A stretch of 64,000 bases of DNA from an uncultured Bacteroides sp. (GCA_947173895.1 CAMWGU010000002.1:17426-81425), one strand, 5' to 3'. Counted from the first letter of the stretch, positions 1-8,463 are shown. The notes: generated by a model from the letters alone, not told the origin. Made by a program: numbers and translations.

Positions 1-100
1 CCCAATACTTTGGCCATCTGTCCCAAACACCAGTCATCGTATGCATACTCCATCGTGTTGGAAACAGTTCCTTTTCCTGCTCAATATCCGCCGCCAGTCC
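1..100 (-). pseudogene. Remnant of a GH92 alpha-mannosidase gene, 5'-truncated and frameshifted
   Basis: Read on the minus strand, the first 80 bases encode the conserved GH92 stretch around 'SNTMEYAYDDWCLGQMAK', which lies in the second half of these roughly 750-residue exo-mannosidases. The frame meets a stop at 81-83. The family-like sequence continues upstream in another frame ('GLAADIEQE') through the A-run that reads as T at 72-75, which implies a one-base loss. Nothing GH92-like is visible beyond about base 100, where the rnr terminator begins, so the 5' half is gone. The remainder runs off the left edge of the window. Family assignment rests on recognising the YAYDDWC motif. Confidence 0.6.
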
Positions 101-144
101 AACTGTCCTACATAATTGTTTGGAAACGGATAAAGGAAATTATA

Positions 145-178
145 AGGGCTGCCTTCTCCACATCGAGAAAGCAGCCCT
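145..178 (-). terminator. Intrinsic terminator of rnr
   Basis: AGGGCTGC pairs with GCAGCCCT, and the stem continues after one mismatch with five more pairs around a CACATC loop. On the minus strand it is followed by a T-rich stretch (TTATAATTTCC). It sits about 20 bases after the rnr stop. Confidence 0.75.
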
Positions 179-199
179 CATTATGATACTTCCGGTTTC

Positions 200-2347
200 T
201 TATTTCTCTGCCAGTGCGAAATCCAGTTGCTTCTTTTCCAGATTTGCGCGGGCCACCTTGATGGTTATCGGGTCTCCCAAGCTGAATTTCCTGTGATGTC
301 GGCGGCCTGTCAGGCAATAGTTCTTCTCGTCGAAGTCATAGTAGTCGTCGCCAAGGTCGCGCATGGGAATCATTCCTTCACATTTGTTCTCGTTCAGTTC
401 CACGTAAAGTCCCCATTCGGTCACTCCTGAAATCACTCCGTCGAACTCCATGCCCAGGCGTTCGCTCATGAATTCCACCTGTTTGTATTTCACCGATGCC
501 CGTTCTGCATTGGCGGCTATTTGCTCCATAGCGGAACTATGGTCGCACAAGTCTTCATATTTTGCTTCCTGCACTGTGCGTCCTCCTGCCAGATAGCGGG
601 TGAGCAGGCGGTGTACCATCATGTCCGGAAACCGGCGGATGGGTGAGGTGAAGTGGGTGTAATAGTCGAACGCCAGTCCGTAGTGGCCGATGTTGTGGGT
701 GGAATAGCGTGCTTTCTGCATGGCGCGCAAAGACACGGTCTCCACCAGGTTCTGTTCTTTCTTGTCCTTGATGTCGTCCAGCAGGCGGTTGATGGATTTT
801 GACACCTCCGTCTTGCTTCCCGAAGTGCGTATTTTGTAGCCGAAACGATTGATAAACCAGTTCAGGTTTTCCAGTTTGTCCGGATCGGGAAGGTCGTGGA
901 TGCGATAAGGAAATACCTTGGGCTTTTTGTTTTTGGGCACTTTGCCTATTTTTTCGGCTACGGTGCGGTTGGCTAACAGCATGAATTCCTCAATCAGTTT
1001 GTTGGCTTCCTTCGATTCTTTGAAATAGACGCTGAGCGGTTTTCCCGTTTCGTCTGTTTCAAATTTCACTTCCACACGGTCAAAGTCGATGGCGCCGGCG
1101 GCCAATCTTTGCTTGCGCAGGATTTGTGCCAGTTTGTTCAATTCCAGTATTTCTTCCTTGTAGTCGCCCTCGCCGGTCTCTATCACCGCTTGTGCCTCTT
1201 CGTAGGTGAAGCGGCGGTCGCTCTTGATGACCGTGTGTACGATGCGTGCGTCCTTCACTTCTCCTTTTTCGCTCATGTTGAAAATAACGGAGAAAGCCAG
1301 TTTCTCTTCGTTGGGGCGGAGGGAACAGATGAAGTTGCACAAGCGTTCGGGCAGCATCGGGATGGTGCGGTCCACCAGATAAACCGAGGTGGCCCGTTTT
1401 TCGGCTTCCTTGTCTATCACGCTTCCTTCTTTCACGTAGTGTGTGACGTCGGCTATGTGTACACCCACTTCCCATAGTCCCGGCTTGAGCTGGCGGATGG
1501 AGAGTGCGTCGTCAAAGTCTTTCGCGTCTTTGGGGTCGATGGTGAATGTGGCGACTTGGCGGAAGTCCTCGCGTTCGGCATAGTCTGCTTTGGTAATTTC
1601 CGCTGAGATTTTTTCGGCGGCGTTTTCCACGTTCTTCGGATAAACGTATGGCAGTCCGTATTCGGCCAGGATGGCATGCATCTCGGTTGTGTTTTCTCCC
1701 GATTTGCCCAGGATGTCGATTACTTGCCCTATCGGGTTTTTGGCTTCCTTGGGCCATTCTATGATTTTCACCACTGCCTTGTCTCCGCTTTTTCCGCCTT
1801 TCAGCTTGTCTTTCGGGATGAATATGTCATTGGCAAGGGTGCGGTTTTCGGTCAGCAGGAAGGAATAGGACTTTTCTACCTTCAGTGTTCCCACAAAAGT
1901 GTCGTTTGCGCGTTCCAGTATTTCTATCACTTCTCCTTCCGGATTCCGGTTTTTGCGTTTGGCAAACAAGGCTATCTTCACCTTGTCGTTGTTCATGGCG
2001 TGGGCCGAGTTGCGTTCGGCTATGGCGATTGTCTCTCCGCCGTCGTCGGGGATAAAGGTGTTTTTCCCGTTACTTTTCCGCTGGAAGACTCCGGTCATGA
2101 TCAGTCCGTGGTCGTTTAGCCTATAGTGTCTGTTCTCGACCTCTTGCAGGAAATCGTCCTCCACCATTTCACCAATGATGTCGGCACAAAGCATTTTAAG
2201 CGGATGGGTGGTGAGGCTCATGCTGGCCCACAACTGTTTCAGCGTGAAAGTCTCGCCGGCTCTGGTGTGGAACAAGTTGATGAGTCGTTCCGCCAGTTCG
2301 CTTTTTTTCATGCGTTTTCCCGCTTTCTTTTCTTTCTTTTTAGCCAT
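200..2347 (-). CDS. rnr: Ribonuclease R (RNase II/RNB family 3'-5' exoribonuclease)
   Basis: This 715-residue protein degrades structured RNA processively from the 3' end in the cytoplasm. A Lys-rich N-terminus leads into a winged-helix segment and cold-shock/OB domains (about residues 20-220). The RNB catalytic domain follows, with its metal-binding aspartates in 'TIDPKDAKDFDDALS' near residues 269-283 and 'FTSPIRRFPDMMVHR' near its end. A C-terminal S1 domain starts around 'FDGVISGVTEWGLYVEL'. The length is slightly below the E. coli enzyme (about 810) because the basic C-terminal tail is missing. It is monocistronic, with its own terminator downstream and a 474-base intergenic gap upstream. 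The ATG at 2347 begins the expected Lys-rich N-terminus. Confidence 0.96.
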   Translation of the reverse strand: MAKKKEKKAGKRMKKSELAERLINLFHTRAGETFTLKQLWASMSLTTHPLKMLCADIIGEMVEDDFLQEVENRHYRLNDHGLIMTGVFQRKSNGKNTFIPDDGGETIAIAERNSAHAMNNDKVKIALFAKRKNRNPEGEVIEILERANDTFVGTLKVEKSYSFLLTENRTLANDIFIPKDKLKGGKSGDKAVVKIIEWPKEAKNPIGQVIDILGKSGENTTEMHAILAEYGLPYVYPKNVENAAEKISAEITKADYAEREDFRQVATFTIDPKDAKDFDDALSIRQLKPGLWEVGVHIADVTHYVKEGSVIDKEAEKRATSVYLVDRTIPMLPERLCNFICSLRPNEEKLAFSVIFNMSEKGEVKDARIVHTVIKSDRRFTYEEAQAVIETGEGDYKEEILELNKLAQILRKQRLAAGAIDFDRVEVKFETDETGKPLSVYFKESKEANKLIEEFMLLANRTVAEKIGKVPKNKKPKVFPYRIHDLPDPDKLENLNWFINRFGYKIRTSGSKTEVSKSINRLLDDIKDKKEQNLVETVSLRAMQKARYSTHNIGHYGLAFDYYTHFTSPIRRFPDMMVHRLLTRYLAGGRTVQEAKYEDLCDHSSAMEQIAANAERASVKYKQVEFMSERLGMEFDGVISGVTEWGLYVELNENKCEGMIPMRDLGDDYYDFDEKNYCLTGRRHHRKFSLGDPITIKVARANLEKKQLDFALAEK

Positions 2348-2821
2348 AGGAAAATAAATTAGTGTAATTATGTGCTACAAAGTAAACAAAATAATCGGGA
2401 CGACGGTTCAATAATACATTAAAATTCGTTTATGGCGCGACTTTCTTCCGGCCGAACGCTTACAAAATCAGGCTGTCATGGCATTCAAAAAGATGAATAC
2501 TCTGATTTTTACAGCGTAAAAATTTAATTTTTGTGTGTATCTATAATATTCGCAAAAAGTCTTGATGCTTATAGGTCCTAATAAATAATAAGTTAAATAT
2601 CTCAAAAAAAGGTCGGTATGAAACTATTGTTTGTTAGTTGTTTTACTTGAATGATATTCTATTTGTATATACCTTTGTAATCTCATCATTTTCCATTATT
2701 TTGTTTCAGCAATCACCAAAGTAAGTGGAAACATGATAAGTTCAGGCTGTTGCAGACTGTTTGACTGTGATGGTTTGGGTCTTTTAATATAAATCTGTGA
2801 TTGCGTTAAACATCAAGAGCA
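2348..2821. other. Intergenic region between divergent rnr and the lipoprotein gene
   Basis: The 474-base AT-rich spacer holds one convincing + strand promoter (2647-2677). Apart from an 8-bp inverted repeat (AAAATCAG/CTGATTTT around 2465-2510) I see no gene or known RNA in it. Confidence 0.5.
2647..2677 (+). promoter_or_regulatory. Bacteroidetes-type promoter
   Basis: TTG at 2647-2649, a 20-base spacer, then TACCTTTG at 2670-2677 fit the -33/-7 consensus for the Bacteroides housekeeping sigma factor. It would give an untranslated leader of about 140 bases for the lipoprotein gene. Confidence 0.55.
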
Positions 2822-3919
2822 ATGAAACAAAGTTTCTTTATTAGTCTGTTTTTCTTATTTTTAATGTCCTCCTGCCAAAATAAGGAATCGGACTTGAAGA
2901 TAGATTGGAATCAATATCCGACTGTTGAGTTGGCCAACCCGAAACAAATTCTTTTTGAAGGCCGTAACATAGAAACCGAGCAACATTTGGAGATGATAGA
3001 TAATAAATATTTCTTTTTTACGGAGAGTTTTAATCAGTTGGGCGAATTGCATCTGTATCAGATGTCGGACGACACACTGAAATGGGAAGGACTGATTACC
3101 CAAAAAGGCGAAGGGCCTCTTGAAATGTTTACAGAAAGCCGGGTATATTCTTTAAATGGTGGTATCGTTGTATTGGGCACAGCTTATAGGCCTCAGTACT
3201 TTGTGTTGCCGGCCGACCGGATTGCCGATAGAGCCCATATCGCTAAGTGGGAAAAGCATACAATCCCGAATCAGGTAGGATTATAGACGATATGATTCCC
3301 ATTGATACGACCCGTTTTTTGGTGACGACGGTGGGTGCTGTCCCTTCCTTGCTGGCTACTTATCAATTGGGTGACACGCTCCTTTCTTCCATTCCCTTAT
3401 CCGGACGATGAGTTTTCAAACGCTTCGAAGGCTATAGTGTATAATGGCAACATCTATAAACATCCCACTGAAGAGAGGTATTTCTATCAGTGCTTGTCGG
3501 GCCGTTATGCATACACGTTTACTTTGAAGGACAATCGGATGGAAAATGTTTCCTATTTGCTGAACGAGCCTCCTGTTTTTCAATTAGGCAAAGATGGAAC
3601 TAATGTGTATATGGCAAACGAAACACTTTTCGGTGGTACGTGTTATGTGACAGGAAAGTATATTTATGTGAAATTGGAAAATTTCACGATGGGTGATTTT
3701 GCAGAAGGTACAATTGAAAAAAGGAATGAAGGATATGCATGTTGGTTCAATAATGAGATAAAGGCTTTTGATTGGGACGGGAATCCGGTAAGGACTTATA
3801 AATTCGACCGTTACCTGTCTAATTTTGTAGTGGATAGGGAAGATAGATTTTTGTATGCCATGACAAAAGATGTTGAGACGGATAAAGATTCGTTGGTCAA
3901 GTATGAATTGAAGGACTGA
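2822..3919 (+). pseudogene. 6-bladed beta-propeller (BF3164-like) lipoprotein gene with two compensating frameshifts
   Basis: The 5' piece (2822-3286) starts with a signal peptide and lipobox (LMSSC). The 3' piece (from 3335) is in the same frame, but between them the frame is closed. About 46 codons of sensible protein ('IIDDMIPIDTTRFLVTTVG') lie in the alternative frame from about 3257 to 3395. One missing A in the run at 3252-3255 and one extra C near 3391-3393 would restore a single ORF of about 365 codons. The protein resembles secreted Bacteroides propeller lipoproteins (DUF4221/BF3164/TolB-like) of unknown role. Whether this is a true pseudogene or two homopolymer sequencing errors cannot be told here. 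No operon partner is evident. Confidence 0.65.
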
Positions 3920-3940
3920 TTATCCGTCTCCGGCTGTCCT

Positions 3941-3960
3941 TACACATATACGTATGCGTT
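3941..3960. repeat. Isolated unit resembling the 22-bp TACGTA palindrome repeat
   Basis: ACACATATACGTATGCGT just after the frameshifted lipoprotein gene matches a single unit of the arrays at 7.4, 23.9 and 50.9 kb. Only one unit is present, so it may be a relic or chance. Confidence 0.3.
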
Positions 3961-4073
3961 TCTTCACATTTAATGGGGGAGGGGATGGTGGTATGGAGTG
4001 CAAAACTTGTATGACCGGCGATTGTTTTCTTTGAAAAGAACTCTTACATAGGTCGAATCTGAACGAAACGTAC

Positions 4074-4081
4074 TATCTTTG
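4074..4081 (+). promoter_or_regulatory. -7 promoter box (TATCTTTG)
   Basis: TATCTTTG lies 23 bases before the epimerase start and matches the Bacteroides -7 consensus. No well-spaced -33 TTTG was found. Confidence 0.45.
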
Positions 4082-4104
4082 TCCGTCTTTTAAAAACAAC
4101 GGGT

Positions 4105-5139
4105 ATGATTGAACTTGATGAAGCGTTAACACAGAAAAAAGTGCTGGTGACCGGTGCGAGCGGGTTTATCGGCAGCTTCTTGGTGGAAGGAGGACTGGAG
4201 AGAGGGATGCAGGTATGGGCCGGCGTGCGCCAAAGCAGTAGCCGCAAGTATTTGAAAGATTCGCGCATCCGGTTTGCCGAACTGGACTATGCCAATCCCT
4301 GTAGGTTGGTGGAACAATTGGCCGCACACAAGCGGGCGCATGGCGGATGGGATTACGTCATCCATTGTGCCGGAGTGACCAAATGCAGGCATGAAGAGGA
4401 GTTCGACAAGGGTAATTTAATCTATACCCGCCGGCTGGTCGAGGCTCTGAGATCGTTGGACATGGTTCCCCGTCGGTTTATCTATATCAGTTCGCTCAGT
4501 GTGTTCGGCCCCATCCATGAGGATACATATACGCCTATCAGTGAGCATGATGAACCGATGCCCAATACGGCGTATGGCGTAAGCAAGTTGAATGCGGAGT
4601 ACTATCTGCAATCGTTAGAGGACGTTCCGTTGGTCATTTTCCGTCCTACCGGGGTGTATGGTCCGCGCGAGCGCGATTATTTCCTGATGGCGAAGTCGAT
4701 AAAACGGCATATAGACTTTGCCGCCGGTTTCCGGAGGCAGGATCTCACCTTTGTTTATGTGAAGGATTTGGTGCAGGCTGTCTATCGGGCCGTGGAGTGC
4801 AAAGTGGTGCAGCGGGCCTACTTTGTGAGCGACGGAAAAGTTTATTCCAGCCGTGCTTTTTCCGATTTGATACAAAAGGAGCTTGGTAATCCGTGGGTTG
4901 TGCACATCAAATGCCCGTTATTTATTTTAAAAGTTGTATCTTTGCTCGCCGGATTCGCGGCGCGCTGCCTGGGAAAGGTGAGTACGCTGAATGCCGACAA
5001 GTATAAAATAATGAAACAACGCAATTGGCAATGCGACATTTCGCCCTTGGTAGAAGAGTTGGGTTATCGTCCGGAGTACCCGTTGGAAAGAGGAGTGAAG
5101 GAAATCATTGCCTGGTATAAAAAAGAAGGATGGCTTTAA
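4105..5139 (+). CDS. NAD-dependent epimerase/dehydratase (extended SDR family)
   Basis: This is a 344-residue Rossmann enzyme that would act on a nucleotide sugar or a related substrate. The NAD-binding glycine motif 'VTGASGFIG' is near residues 16-24, and the catalytic Tyr/Lys pair is in 'TAYGVSKLNAEY' at about residues 156-160. The end overlaps the next gene by 10 bases (the PAP2-family gene starts at 5130), so the two are probably translated together, which points to a shared membrane-lipid or glycan role. A -7 box sits 23 bases upstream of the ATG. The substrate cannot be read from the sequence. The last ~80 residues are typical of epimerases linked to cell-surface polymers. Confidence 0.88.
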   Translation: MIELDEALTQKKVLVTGASGFIGSFLVEGGLERGMQVWAGVRQSSSRKYLKDSRIRFAELDYANPCRLVEQLAAHKRAHGGWDYVIHCAGVTKCRHEEEFDKGNLIYTRRLVEALRSLDMVPRRFIYISSLSVFGPIHEDTYTPISEHDEPMPNTAYGVSKLNAEYYLQSLEDVPLVIFRPTGVYGPRERDYFLMAKSIKRHIDFAAGFRRQDLTFVYVKDLVQAVYRAVECKVVQRAYFVSDGKVYSSRAFSDLIQKELGNPWVVHIKCPLFILKVVSLLAGFAARCLGKVSTLNADKYKIMKQRNWQCDISPLVEELGYRPEYPLERGVKEIIAWYKKEGWL

Positions 5140-6119
5140 ATTTGTTCAAACGGGTAGACAGCGTAAAAGGATTGTTTGCTGTCGAGAGCATTAGTCTGAT
5201 ATACAATGCGCTCACAACCCTTATGGTTTTGTTTTTGTTTTCGCATATGGACCACCCCGTCACGATGTTGCTGGAGCGGGCGGGCATTGTGGCCGTTACG
5301 TTTTCCCTGATATACCTGTATCACAAATATCCCTGCAAACTGACGGCGTTTGTGCGGATGGCCGTTCAGATGGCGTTTCTGGCATACTGGTATCCCGATA
5401 CTTTCGAGTTCAACCGGCTTTTCCCCAACTTGGACTATCTGTTTGCTTCGGCCGAGCAGTTTCTGTTCCGTTGCCAGCCTTCGGTGGAATTCAGCGAGCA
5501 TTTCCCTTCTGTGTGGTTCAGCGAGCCGTTCAATATGGGATATTTTGCTTATTATCCGATGATCGGGGTGGTGACCATCTATTATTTCCTGTTTCGTTTT
5601 GAGTGGTTCGAGAAGGTTTCTTTTGTGCTGGTCACCTCGTTCTTCATCTACTATCTGATATATATACTGGTTCCGGTGGCCGGCCCGCAGTTCTATTTTC
5701 CTGCCATTGGCATGGACAACGTGGCATTGCAGCATTTCCCTGCCATCGGCGATTATTTCAACCATAATGACATCTTGCTGCCCGGTCCGGGTTTCGACCA
5801 TGGTTTCTTTTTCAATTTGGTGGAGGCTTCGCAGGAGGTGGGCGAACGCCCCACGGCTGCTTTTCCCAGCTCGCATGTCGGCATATCCACCATCGTGATG
5901 ATTATGGCCTGGCGTGTCAATCGGAAACTGTGTTGCTTTCTGGCGCCGTTCTACGTGTTGCTTTGTTGTGCCACGGTTTATATTCAGGCGCATTATTTGA
6001 TTGATGTCATTGCCGGATGGGTGTCGGCGGTATGTATTTATATGTTGGCTACCTATATGTATAAGCGTTGGTTCGCCTCGGTGGTGTTTCAGTTGGTGCT
6101 GTTTGAAAAAAAACGTTAA
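5130..6119 (+). CDS. PAP2-superfamily membrane phosphatase/phosphotransferase
   Basis: This 329-residue integral membrane protein has about six to eight hydrophobic segments. The PAP2 active-site signatures are visible: 'FPSSHVG' near residue 247 and 'HYLIDVIAGW' near residue 288, which provide the catalytic histidines. A classical first motif (KX6RP) is not clear; only 'ERP' shortly before PSSH is seen. That layout is closer to the PAP2_3/inositol-phosphorylceramide-synthase-like branch than to soluble-type phosphatases. It would dephosphorylate, or transfer a head group to, a lipid phosphate at the membrane. It overlaps the upstream epimerase gene by 10 bases. A link to the sphingolipids known in Bacteroides is possible but not shown. 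Confidence 0.85.
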   Translation: MALNLFKRVDSVKGLFAVESISLIYNALTTLMVLFLFSHMDHPVTMLLERAGIVAVTFSLIYLYHKYPCKLTAFVRMAVQMAFLAYWYPDTFEFNRLFPNLDYLFASAEQFLFRCQPSVEFSEHFPSVWFSEPFNMGYFAYYPMIGVVTIYYFLFRFEWFEKVSFVLVTSFFIYYLIYILVPVAGPQFYFPAIGMDNVALQHFPAIGDYFNHNDILLPGPGFDHGFFFNLVEASQEVGERPTAAFPSSHVGISTIVMIMAWRVNRKLCCFLAPFYVLLCCATVYIQAHYLIDVIAGWVSAVCIYMLATYMYKRWFASVVFQLVLFEKKR

Positions 6120-6174
6120 ATGCTGCAACGTATGGCGGGGTCGATACGTCTAATAAGCAAAAACAAGCATAATT

Positions 6175-7026
6175 ATGAGAAAATTTGTATCGACTTTAAT
6201 GGCCATGGCCATGGTGATGGTATCTGTGACGGCTTGTGCCGAGAGAATCGTCCCCAGTAAGACTTATGTCACCAAGAAGGTGAATGTAGGTAGTTTCAAT
6301 GCTATTTCCACCGGTTCGTCTGTAGATGTGATTTACACGCAGACATCCGGCAACCAATCTGTGGAAGTGTATGCACCTGACAATTTGATAGACTATATTG
6401 ACGTGCGGGTGGAGAGCGGCGTGCTGAAAGTGGGCTTCAAGTCTCCCCGAAACAATTTCTCCATCGAGGGGAAGCATAAGAAGGAGGTACGGGTGTCTGC
6501 TCCGGCTGTAAACAGCCTGAAGGCTTCCAGTTCGGGCGACATCATCATGAAGAACGGGCTGAAGACTTCCGGAAAGGTGAATGTCAAAGCCAGCAGTTCG
6601 GGCGATGTGACAGGCGGAAGCATTTCGTGCGATGATTTTACGGCAACGGCCAGCAGCTCGGGTGATGTGGTGCTGGAAAAAGTGTCGTGTACCAACTTTA
6701 CGGCCGGTGCCAGCAGTTCGGGCGATGTGTCTGTCAAGAATCTGAATGCCGTCAATGTGTCTGCCGATGCCAGCTCGTCGGGCGATGTGACTTTGGCAGG
6801 TGTTTGCGAGAATGCTTCATACAAGGCCAGCAGCAGCGGCGATGTGAAGGCAAAGGGCCTGAAGGCGGTCAATGTGACAGCCGGTGCCAGCTCGTCGGGC
6901 GATGTGGAATGTTATGTGACCGGCTCTTTGAAGGCCACTGCTTCCAGTAGCGGCGAGGTGGCTTATAAAGGCAATCCGAAAGACATTGATTTCTCTCCGA
7001 AAAGAGGATTGCGCAAGATAGATTGA
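6175..7026 (+). CDS. DUF2807 (GIN domain) putative exported beta-helix protein
   Basis: This 283-residue exported protein has an N-terminal signal peptide ending in 'VTACAE', compatible with a lipoprotein Cys. The body fits DUF2807, a right-handed beta-helix domain often annotated as an auto-transporter adhesin head. An N-terminal strand-rich part ('FNAISTGSSVDVIYTQ') precedes eight regularly spaced copies of a SSSGD/E-type turn motif from about residue 118 to 262, each probably one helix coil. The function of the family is unknown; surface location is inferred. It follows the PAP2 gene by 55 bases, so it may be on the same transcript. An 11-bp inverted repeat follows it. Confidence 0.85.
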   Translation: MRKFVSTLMAMAMVMVSVTACAERIVPSKTYVTKKVNVGSFNAISTGSSVDVIYTQTSGNQSVEVYAPDNLIDYIDVRVESGVLKVGFKSPRNNFSIEGKHKKEVRVSAPAVNSLKASSSGDIIMKNGLKTSGKVNVKASSSGDVTGGSISCDDFTATASSSGDVVLEKVSCTNFTAGASSSGDVSVKNLNAVNVSADASSSGDVTLAGVCENASYKASSSGDVKAKGLKAVNVTAGASSSGDVECYVTGSLKATASSSGEVAYKGNPKDIDFSPKRGLRKID

Positions 7027-7032
7027 TATTCG

Positions 7033-7097
7033 CTGCTGCCACTACTGTCTTCGGCAATCCTGCCCTGTCGGCAGACCGTTCCGGTGAGTGGCAGCAG
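7033..7097. repeat. 11-bp inverted repeat after the DUF2807 gene
   Basis: CTGCTGCCACT (7033-7043) and AGTGGCAGCAG (7087-7097) are perfect inverted repeats around a 43-base loop, followed by TTTGTTCC. It may serve as a terminator, although the T-tract is weak. Confidence 0.5.
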
Positions 7098-7158
7098 TTT
7101 GTTCCTTTGCCTGATTACCCCTTCACACAGGCCACACTATTGATGTGATTCTACTTTT

Positions 7159-7400
7159 CCCTTCCTCCTTTCATTATCCGCTGAAACGCCCTGTGGATGG
7201 GGATTCCGAGAGTGAAAGGACACTCCGTAGGCTCCCTTCATCCTCCTTTCATTGGCACATGAAAGCAGCATAGCGAAAATCGCTGAAGGCAGATGTGAAG
7301 GGACGTGGGCAACATGGCTGAAAGGAGGATGAAGGGAGGTACTGTCATTTTTAACCGGCTGATTGATAGTCACTTCAGGTGAAAATGAAAGGATGAAGGG
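7159..7400. repeat. Nested inverted-repeat element, copy A
   Basis: Outer arms CCCTTCCTCCTTTCATT (7159-7175) and AATGAAAGGATGAAGGG (7384-7400) differ at one base. Inside them lies a perfect 20-bp inverted repeat at 7232-7251 and 7319-7338. A clearly homologous element in reverse orientation is at 24056-24308. It has no coding capacity that I recognise. It could be a MITE-like element or a structured RNA; the 22-bp palindrome array follows directly. Confidence 0.7.
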
Positions 7401-7440
7401 AGACGGGGAAAAAGCAACCTGATGAGGGGGAGATGTCCTC

Positions 7441-7676
7441 TGTATGTATGTGTGAGGCTGCACGTACGTACGTGTGAGGCTATACATACGTATGTGTAGG
7501 CCTACACGTACGTATGTACAAGCCCACACATACGTATGTGTTTTACGACAAGACGGAATGTGTTGCGGTGCACATGCAGGTCTGTGCTGTGAACAAGCCA
7601 AGCTCGTGCAACGAACAAGCTAAGCTTGTACGGCGAACAAGCCTTCATGTTCCGGTGAACAGGCCTTCATGTTTCG
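7441..7676. repeat. 22-bp-phased palindrome array, copy A
   Basis: TACGTA-centred palindromes (for example CACGTACGTACGTG and ACACATACGTATGTGT) have centres at 7467.5, 7489.5, 7511.5 and 7533.5, with a degenerate one at 7445.5: an exact 22-base period. After two non-matching units the register resumes with four GAACA..TGTTC-type units starting at 7591, 7613, 7635 and 7657. GGC-containing spacers separate the first set. Confidence 0.8.
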
Positions 7677-7782
7677 TGATTTCCTTGCATCCAATGACCT
7701 TTTGTGCCAAATATTCGATTCCTACTTCTCTTGACAAATGCTTTTTGATATTTGCAGAACGTTACCCCATTAAACCATAGCA

Positions 7783-7929
7783 CTACCATTAATCAATGGT
7801 TTTGAGGAACGGCTGACAAATGTACCGGCGGAATCTTTCAACGCTGAAATCAAGGCTCTTAGAAGTCTGTTGAAAGGAGTTGCTGATGTGAAATCCTTCA
7901 TGCTCGGATGGGCTACTTTATATGCGTAA
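7783..7929 (+). pseudogene. C-terminal remnant of an ISL3-like transposase
   Basis: The frame ending in TAA at 7927-7929 reads 'EERLTNVPAESFNAEIKA' followed by a segment ending LYA. This resembles the C-terminus of DDE transposases of the ISL3 (IS204/IS1001) group in Bacteroides, where 'N-ASAESFNAKIKAFR' is typical. Nothing of the catalytic core remains upstream, where the palindrome array lies. It marks an old insertion event in this graveyard region. Recognition is by motif only. Confidence 0.55.
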
Positions 7930-8171
7930 AAGAAATTATCAACAACCGGAAATGTCCGCTGGTCCGTATTCACCTTTCCTATTGGTTAATAAGTGCAAAA
8001 AAGGAGAGAACTGACTACCTATACATGAAACTGACCTGTCTTAATGATACATATAGGGATTATTCCCGGACAATATTGTGTGTCGAATGAAGGTTTGGAA
8101 AGGCAGGACGAAAGTTTCGTTTGAAGATATACAGGTTGTTTGGATGGAGAGAAGAAACACACATTTGATTT

Positions 8172-8333
8172 ATGATAGGAGTTATATTAAGGAGTTTACG
8201 GATAGAAGCTGGTTTATCTGCCATTCAGGTGGCAGATAGGCTACACATATCCGAGTCAACTTACCGTAATGAACTATACGTTATATTATTGGGACAACGA
8301 ATGGAAACCTGTGGAAGAAGTGAAAGGTTGTGA
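8172..8333 (+). pseudogene. Truncated XRE-type helix-turn-helix fragment (53 codons)
   Basis: This frame is too short for the ORF track. It encodes 'RIEAGLSAIQVADRLHISES', a good XRE-like HTH, then runs out of family-like sequence after 'TYRNE'. From there the DNA reads in a different frame as the C-terminus of an unrelated protein (next entry). A junction near 8260-8275 between two gene fragments is the simplest explanation. Just upstream, a 49-codon open stretch (8087-8236, third frame) is not recognisable. Expression is doubtful. Confidence 0.4.
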
Positions 8334-8463
8334 TGACTTTGTTTCTTTCGGGCAAGTGCCTGTCGGAGGCTTGTATTTGATGAAAAGTTCTGTACCGGTA
8401 AAAGGAACTTATTCTAATGAAAGGATTTTTACTTATGCTAACGGAACGCTTAACTGGTGGTGA
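8206..8463 (+). pseudogene. C-terminal fragment of a secreted protein
   Basis: Open from 8206 to the TGA at 8461-8463 (ATG at 8269), the translation 'MNYTLYYWDNEWKPVEE' and ending 'ERIFTYANGTLNWW' looks like the tail of larger Bacteroides secreted transglutaminase-like or discoidin-type proteins, where 'ERIFTYENGRQVWW' endings occur. No signal peptide or remaining domain lies upstream, so I read it as a fragment. It overlaps the HTH fragment in another frame. Confidence 0.4.

Noticed and set aside
5136-6128. 330-codon minus ORF opposite the PAP2 gene
   Set aside because: It mirrors the PAP2 gene exactly, and its composition (His/Gln-rich) is typical of antisense frames.
7441-7545. Possible CRISPR array
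   Set aside because: The repeats are only 12-16 bases, palindromic, with 6-10 base spacers that are themselves similar, and no cas genes are near. Spacing is 22 bases, not the 60-70 of CRISPR.
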